DNA of 64,000 nt from Apostichopus japonicus (taxonomy: Eukaryota > Echinodermata > Holothuroidea > Aspidochirotida > Stichopodidae): the NCBI RefSeq assembly GCF_037975245.1, contig NC_092566.1, positions 16,347,001 to 16,411,000 on the forward strand, written 5' to 3'. Under the pieces are notes generated by a model. The model ran no database searches. It was given only the letters and a program-made list of their open reading frames with translations, and was not told the DNA's origin. This document shows, piece by piece, positions 61,601 to 64,000 of the stretch (positions are counted from its first letter, which is position 1; every line of letters begins with the position of its first letter). Both the position numbers and the translations under genes were made by a program.

Positions 61601-64000
61601 CAGTATTTATTGCGGAGAAGGTGAAGAATTTCTGTCTCCGTTGAGGAAGTTCGTTACGCCAGGAGTTAGTGGCTAAAAAGCTGATTTTGGACTGACTCTG
61701 GTAATATTTAGTCGGCGAGAAGTTCGACTTGTGCTTCACTCGATTGTGGCTGGAAGTCCGTCTTCTATTTTGAAGCATCGCCGGATAGAAGGTGACTGCT
61801 GTTTCTGGGATCGCGAGAAACTTCGTCGAGGACCAGTGAATTTCGCGGTACAACGGACCGAGAATCGTCGTCATCAAGGTCGTGGCCGCTGAGGGATATC
61901 GCCGTTGGAAGAGACCAGCGTGTTTTTAAGTGTATCCTATCTTGTTAAGTTTGTGAGTAATTTTCTATATATTTGTAATTACCATTTGTTGTTGTTGGTT
62001 AAAACTCCATTGTTCAATAAAGGTTACGTTCTCATTCAAATTCTCTAGACTCGTTAATTTGTCTGTGTTCTTACGGAAACGAACCCAGGCTTGTGTCTCG
62101 TTAAAAATTAATTATCGAGACCTCTCGCATTCCAACGTAACACTGGCCCTTAGTACTACTACTAGTACTTGGCTAGTACTTAGAACACTGAAACACCGAT
62201 GACAGCAGCCCCAAAGGGCCAACCAACATGGCAATAATCAAGGGCGTATGAAAAATATGGGGGCGGAAGTATCATTCCGCCCCCCGCTTCGCAAGTCAGA
62301 AAACCCCTTTTTCATTTCCAAATGAGAAAAAAAAATCTCATTTGGAGAACCAAATTGCATCTAAGGCCAGGTGAAAATGCGAAATTATATACAAAATGGA
62401 GTGGTTGTTGAAGTGTGCTATATTGCACCAAATTGCATCTGAGGCCATCTGGAAATGTAGCAAAATTCCAAAGGGAGTGGGGGACACCCCCTTCCCTTAG
62501 ACCCCTCCCCCAGGCCGGACATCAGTCTTCAGCCCCCCACTCAAAAGTATCTTCCTACGCCACTGGCATTAATCATTATGAACAGAGATGAGGATATTTA
62601 GTTTTGTAATCGAACTAAAGCATAGGGGAACTACTGGGAACTACTGGGAGTAGGACTAATTCCGCCTAGCCTAGCCCAAGCTCATCAGGGAGCACTTTGG
62701 GGATTACAATTTATTAATGTGAATGATAAGGCACTGGGCTATTTAATCCAATCACTTTGGTAACTATAAAGGCTTACCCCTTCACGATCGAAGTTGTCGA
62801 CCACTCGCTGTGGTAGTCTAGACTGATTAGAATTCTTTCCATTGTTGAGTCTGGTAGTAAGACTAAAAATACCAATATGGCTCGTGGGACCCGGGTGTGA
62901 TAGTGGTAGTCTGAGGCCTATATAGTTTATAGCAGCATTGTCATGCGCTGGTGTTGGTTGTTAAATTTCTTGCGAAAAATTAAAACGAGCTATTTTTATG
63001 TCACGTGGTTGAGCAATTGTTGAACAGCGTCGATGGCAGCAACGTACGTTTAGACAACGACGTACGTTTAGACAACGGAAGTTTAGACAACGGAAGTTTA
63101 GATAGCAACGGAAGTTTAGATAGCAACGGAAGTTTAGATAGCAACGGAAGTTTAGATAGCAACGGAAGTTTAGATATCAACGAAAGTTAAGGCATCGACG
63201 AAATTTTGAGCAACAAACGTGAATTTAGTCATCAACGTAATTTTAGACATCAACGTGAGTTCAGACATCAACGTGAATTTAGACACCAACATGAGTTCAG
63301 ACATCAACGTGAGTTTAGACATTAACGTGAGTTCAGGTATCAACGTAGGTTAAGACAACGAAAGTTTAGACATACATGTAAGTTTAGGCAGCAACGAAAG
63401 TTTAGGCAACAACGGAAGTTAAGGCAACAATGTAAGTTTAGACAACAACGTAAGCTTAGACAGCAATGTGAGTTTGAGCAACAACATAGTCAAACAGCAG
63501 CAACAACTTTAGTTTAGACAGCAACAAACTTAGTATAGACAATGAAATAAGGTTGCCCTTTTCGCGTTCCATATAGAACAGCCGTTGTGATTGTCACATC
63601 CACTTTCTTACCTCGTGTATGAATTTGTCAATGGTATTTAACATAATATACTGGTGAGCTCACCATAACTCCTTTTTTTTGGTATTCATTAATAGAACGT
63701 AAAATCCTTAGACGGTAACATATATGTTGGTAACGTATTACTTTAGTAACCAATATATAATTTAATTTCACTCTCAGATGTTACGAAGGTCACTATACGC
63801 ACTGAAATATCGGCACCTAACTTTCACACCGGAGGATTCCCATGTCACTTACAACAAGAGGAGATCTTTATCGCACCTGATGGCCTTCATGTGCTCCTTA
63901 CTATTGACTATCTAGACACAGGTGATATCTATGACTTCCTGAAAGTTGGTAATGGCAACATCACAGACGAAAGGAACGTTTTGCAATATTCGGGAGGTCC
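48921..64000 (+). CDS. Secreted or membrane protein of alternating CUB and LDL-receptor class A modules (partial, runs off the window)
   Basis: Exons: 48921-48993 (signal peptide), 50320-50667 CUB1, 51256-51375 LDLa1, 53442-53783 CUB2, 55806-55925 LDLa2, 56679-57020 CUB3, 58137-58256 LDLa3, 58730-59065 CUB4, 59567-59686 LDLa4, 63778 to the window end CUB5. Every module exon starts and ends in phase 1, so modules can be gained, lost or skipped without breaking the frame. CUB is an adhesive beta-sandwich and LDLa a small calcium-binding ligand module. Here the CUBs keep the fold signature (FIAP, VGNGN, RVLS, MWLTF) but only one cysteine, and the LDLa modules have five cysteines. The C-terminal part is outside the window, so I cannot say whether it is secreted, anchored or part of another receptor. 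Confidence 0.85.
50320..50667 (+). CDS. CUB/LDLa gene: CUB1 exon
   Basis: 116-residue CUB-like module containing YNFTSQNFGNGHYPNNLYED, then FIFSAPEGLHLLLNIIYVKT and LTIGNGNIVGEGTLLSYSGG. It is the most divergent of the set. Its single cysteine (NSCDYL) sits just before the beta strand leading to IGNGN, not at the YPC position used by the later CUBs. Several N-glycosylation sequons are present. Confidence 0.85.
51256..51375 (+). CDS. CUB/LDLa gene: LDLa1 exon
   Basis: 40-residue LDLa-like module: FDCGKEFNCQNGACVPQGQ, RCGQDPVCANSQD. Five cysteines are present and the usual sixth is missing before the GTCAGT donor. The acidic calcium-cage residues (DGSDE) are replaced by ANSQD. Confidence 0.8.
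53442..53783 (+). CDS. CUB/LDLa gene: CUB2 exon
   Basis: 114-residue CUB module: DVSYVNSS, NGEYPCRLTHTEIFIAP, LIVGNGNTSNERNIVEYTD, KVLSEGNMMWLTLTSD. It has one cysteine (YPC). It is nearly identical to CUB3, including the start of the downstream intron, which shows a recent segmental duplication. Confidence 0.88.
53919..53967. repeat. (CCGT)n-type microsatellite
   Basis: Imperfect CATCCGTACATCCGCCCGCC-like repeats of CCGT/CCAT/CCGC units just after the CUB2 exon; absent from the matching place after CUB3. Confidence 0.75.
54590..55030 (-). mobile_element. Degenerate non-LTR reverse transcriptase fragment
   Basis: On the minus strand a reverse transcriptase domain can be followed through several frameshifts: FLNKCNAISFQTG, then QKQGSILGPLLFIIYVSDT (RT block with the GS-LGPLLF motif, about 54830-54890), FADYTN in place of the FADDTN catalytic block, and NKLPVNIEKTKHIVIGSSS. 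Stops and frameshifts show it is dead. It lies in the intron between CUB2 and LDLa2, antisense to the gene. Confidence 0.7.
55565..55600. repeat. (TA)n microsatellite
   Basis: About 36 bases of TA dinucleotides in the intron before LDLa2. Confidence 0.85.
55806..55925 (+). CDS. CUB/LDLa gene: LDLa2 exon
   Basis: LDLa-like module ELDCGDGFDCQNGACITQ, VCDYEQNCANGADL with five cysteines. It lies behind a TTTTCTTCAG acceptor and ends at GTAAGT, phase 1 at both ends. CDYEQNCANG is shared with LDLa4. Confidence 0.85.
56679..57020 (+). CDS. CUB/LDLa gene: CUB3 exon
   Basis: CUB module matching CUB2 almost base for base (NGEYPCRLTQTEIFIAP, LIVGNGNISNERNIVEYTD). It is followed directly by the relic CUB (57296-57537) with no intact LDLa exon in between, so one LDLa has been lost here. 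Confidence 0.88.
57296..57537 (+). pseudogene. Decayed CUB exon between CUB3 and LDLa3
   Basis: Sequence related to the 3' two thirds of CUB2 and CUB3 (matching GGCAA, GAGTATACAGA, TCAGAAGGGAACAT, ATCGGTTTCCTCGAAGCGGT), ending in an intact GTAAGA donor. It has a one-base deletion in the segment before the VGNGN strand, an in-frame TAG after the ATACAGAATCT stretch and a TAA after GTTGCTGAT. The 5' third and acceptor are not recognisable. Because flanking exons are phase 1, splicing past it keeps the frame. Confidence 0.75.
58137..58256 (+). CDS. CUB/LDLa gene: LDLa3 exon
   Basis: ELDCGDRFNCQNGACIPQ, SCDSIPNCANGFDTM: an LDLa-like module with five cysteines and a phase-1 GTAAGT donor. It is the partner of CUB4 or, by origin, of the relic CUB. 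Confidence 0.85.
58730..59065 (+). CDS. CUB/LDLa gene: CUB4 exon
   Basis: 112-residue CUB module: DVWYITSARHNLYYEGEYPC, KIFIAPDGLNMLLTIEY, LRVGNGNISSERNILEY, RVLSEENIMWLTFTSDD. One cysteine. It is more diverged from CUB2 than CUB3 is. Confidence 0.87.
59567..59686 (+). CDS. CUB/LDLa gene: LDLa4 exon with duplicated donor
   Basis: DLDCGNEFDCQNGACIPQ, MCDYEQNCANGYDMM: an LDLa-like module with five cysteines. The donor region GTGAGTGTATCCATG occurs twice in tandem (59687-59701 and 59702-59716), so a second donor lies 15 bases downstream in the same phase. Confidence 0.85.
60673..60861 (+). CDS. Helix-turn-helix ORF inside the foldback element, possible transposase fragment
   Basis: 62 codons. 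The first 45 form a helix-turn-helix: FKQYIFLGYTNRKIAEYLGC, then SERTVKSRRKEYNL, similar in style to N-terminal HTH regions of DDE-type integrase/transposase-like proteins. The tail after residue 48 is hydrophobic and may be read-through past a possible donor (TG|GTACGT at 60818/60819). No DDE catalytic part is seen; the solo LTR and MITE now occupy the interior. It may be a first exon of the element's own transposase or a captured fragment. Confidence 0.45.
   Translation: MAEIDQFKQYIFLGYTNRKIAEYLGCSERTVKSRRKEYNLRNKDVQSAWYVCLVLVVVHYLG
61084..62142 (+). mobile_element. Solo LTR of an LTR retrotransposon (1059 bp), nested in the foldback element
   Basis: Begins TGTTACG and ends CGTAACA (perfect 7-bp inverted ends of the TG...CA type), flanked by CTGG direct repeats (61080-61083 and 62143-62146). 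A TATAAAAAG box at 61402-61410 and an AATAAA at 62016-62021 are placed as expected for U3/R/U5 and give the orientation. There are no gag or pol sequences and no second LTR, so it is the product of LTR-LTR recombination. The short TSD suggests a Ty3/Gypsy- or BEL-type element; the family is not determined. Confidence 0.82.
62239..62565. mobile_element. hAT-like MITE, family B (327 bp)
   Basis: Ends CAAGGGCGTATGAA and TTCCTACGCCACTG, flanked by GCAATAAT (62231-62238) and GCATTAAT (62566-62573), an 8-bp target duplication with one mismatch. It is a shorter copy of the element at 36799, lacking its long G/C runs. It is inserted inside the foldback element next to the solo LTR. Confidence 0.87.
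63778..64000 (+). CDS. CUB/LDLa gene: CUB5 exon (cut by the window end)
   Basis: Starts after a CTCTCAG acceptor in phase 1: DVTKVTIRTEISAPNFHTGG, FPCHLQQEEIFIAPDGLH, LKVGNGNITDERNVLQYSGG. The frame is open to the last base. One cysteine is visible so far, at the YPC position. Confidence 0.88.

Larger units (their letters stand above)
60165..63573. mobile_element. Large foldback transposon with tandem-repeat arms, 6-bp TSD
   Basis: Perfect 21-bp ends (TATGGAACGCGAAAAGGGCA plus A, 60165-60185, and its inverse at 63553-63573) are flanked by perfect TAGAAC direct repeats (60159-60164 and 63574-63579). Each arm continues inward through TCTAAACTAAAGTTGTTGCT and an array of roughly 18-base units (GTTTAGACAACAACGTAA type) to a shared inner edge (TTGAGCAATTGTTGAACAGC at about 60537-60560 and 63008-63030). 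The arms are unequal, about 430 and 610 bases. The layout matches the foldback class (Drosophila FB, sea urchin TU). It fills most of the intron between LDLa4 and CUB5. Confidence 0.85.

Overview
The window is animal nuclear DNA: AT-rich, with long introns, GT-AG splicing and abundant small DNA transposons. The gene content points to an echinoderm, possibly a sea cucumber (inference only): a Tie-receptor-like ectodomain joined to an adhesion GPCR, a CUB/LDLa tandem-exon gene, and foldback transposons reminiscent of sea urchin TU elements. I see no prokaryotic genes, rRNA, tRNA or CRISPR. All three genes I can support lie on the + strand; I built their exons by joining splice sites whose reading phases agree.

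Gene 1 (6081-21391) is isovaleryl-CoA dehydrogenase, the mitochondrial FAD enzyme of leucine breakdown: 431 residues in a complete, phase-consistent chain of 11 coding exons. Two versions of exon 8 lie 84 bases apart (16908-17001 and 17086-17179). Both are 94 bases long, have the same phase and carry the catalytic glutamate. Using both, or neither, gives a premature stop, so they look like mutually exclusive exons that swap part of the active site.

Gene 2 (27057-45588) encodes a 1687-residue receptor in 21 coding exons. Its order is signal peptide, Tie-like Ig, Ig, five EGF-like modules, Ig, CCP/Sushi, a 388-residue IgGFc-binding-like domain in one exon, a hormone-receptor-motif-like segment, GAIN with a canonical GPS (HL|T), and a seven-helix adhesion-GPCR core. 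I know of no described receptor with this order, and it is my main candidate for a new system.

Gene 3 (48921 to beyond 64000) has a signal-peptide exon and then alternates CUB and LDLa exons: five CUB and four LDLa are intact, plus one decayed CUB relic. The CUBs have one cysteine instead of four, and the LDLa modules have five instead of six.

The rest is introns, intergenic DNA and mobile elements, many of which can be delimited by target-site duplications (TSDs). They include hAT-like MITEs with 8-bp TSDs; a 271-bp MITE holding telomere-like repeats; a TTAA-flanked element; a 1356-bp element with a 9-bp TSD; non-LTR retrotransposon relics on both strands; and two foldback elements with related termini and 6-bp TSDs. 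The larger foldback (60165-63573) sits in the last visible intron of gene 3 and contains a 1059-bp solo LTR, a MITE and a helix-turn-helix ORF.
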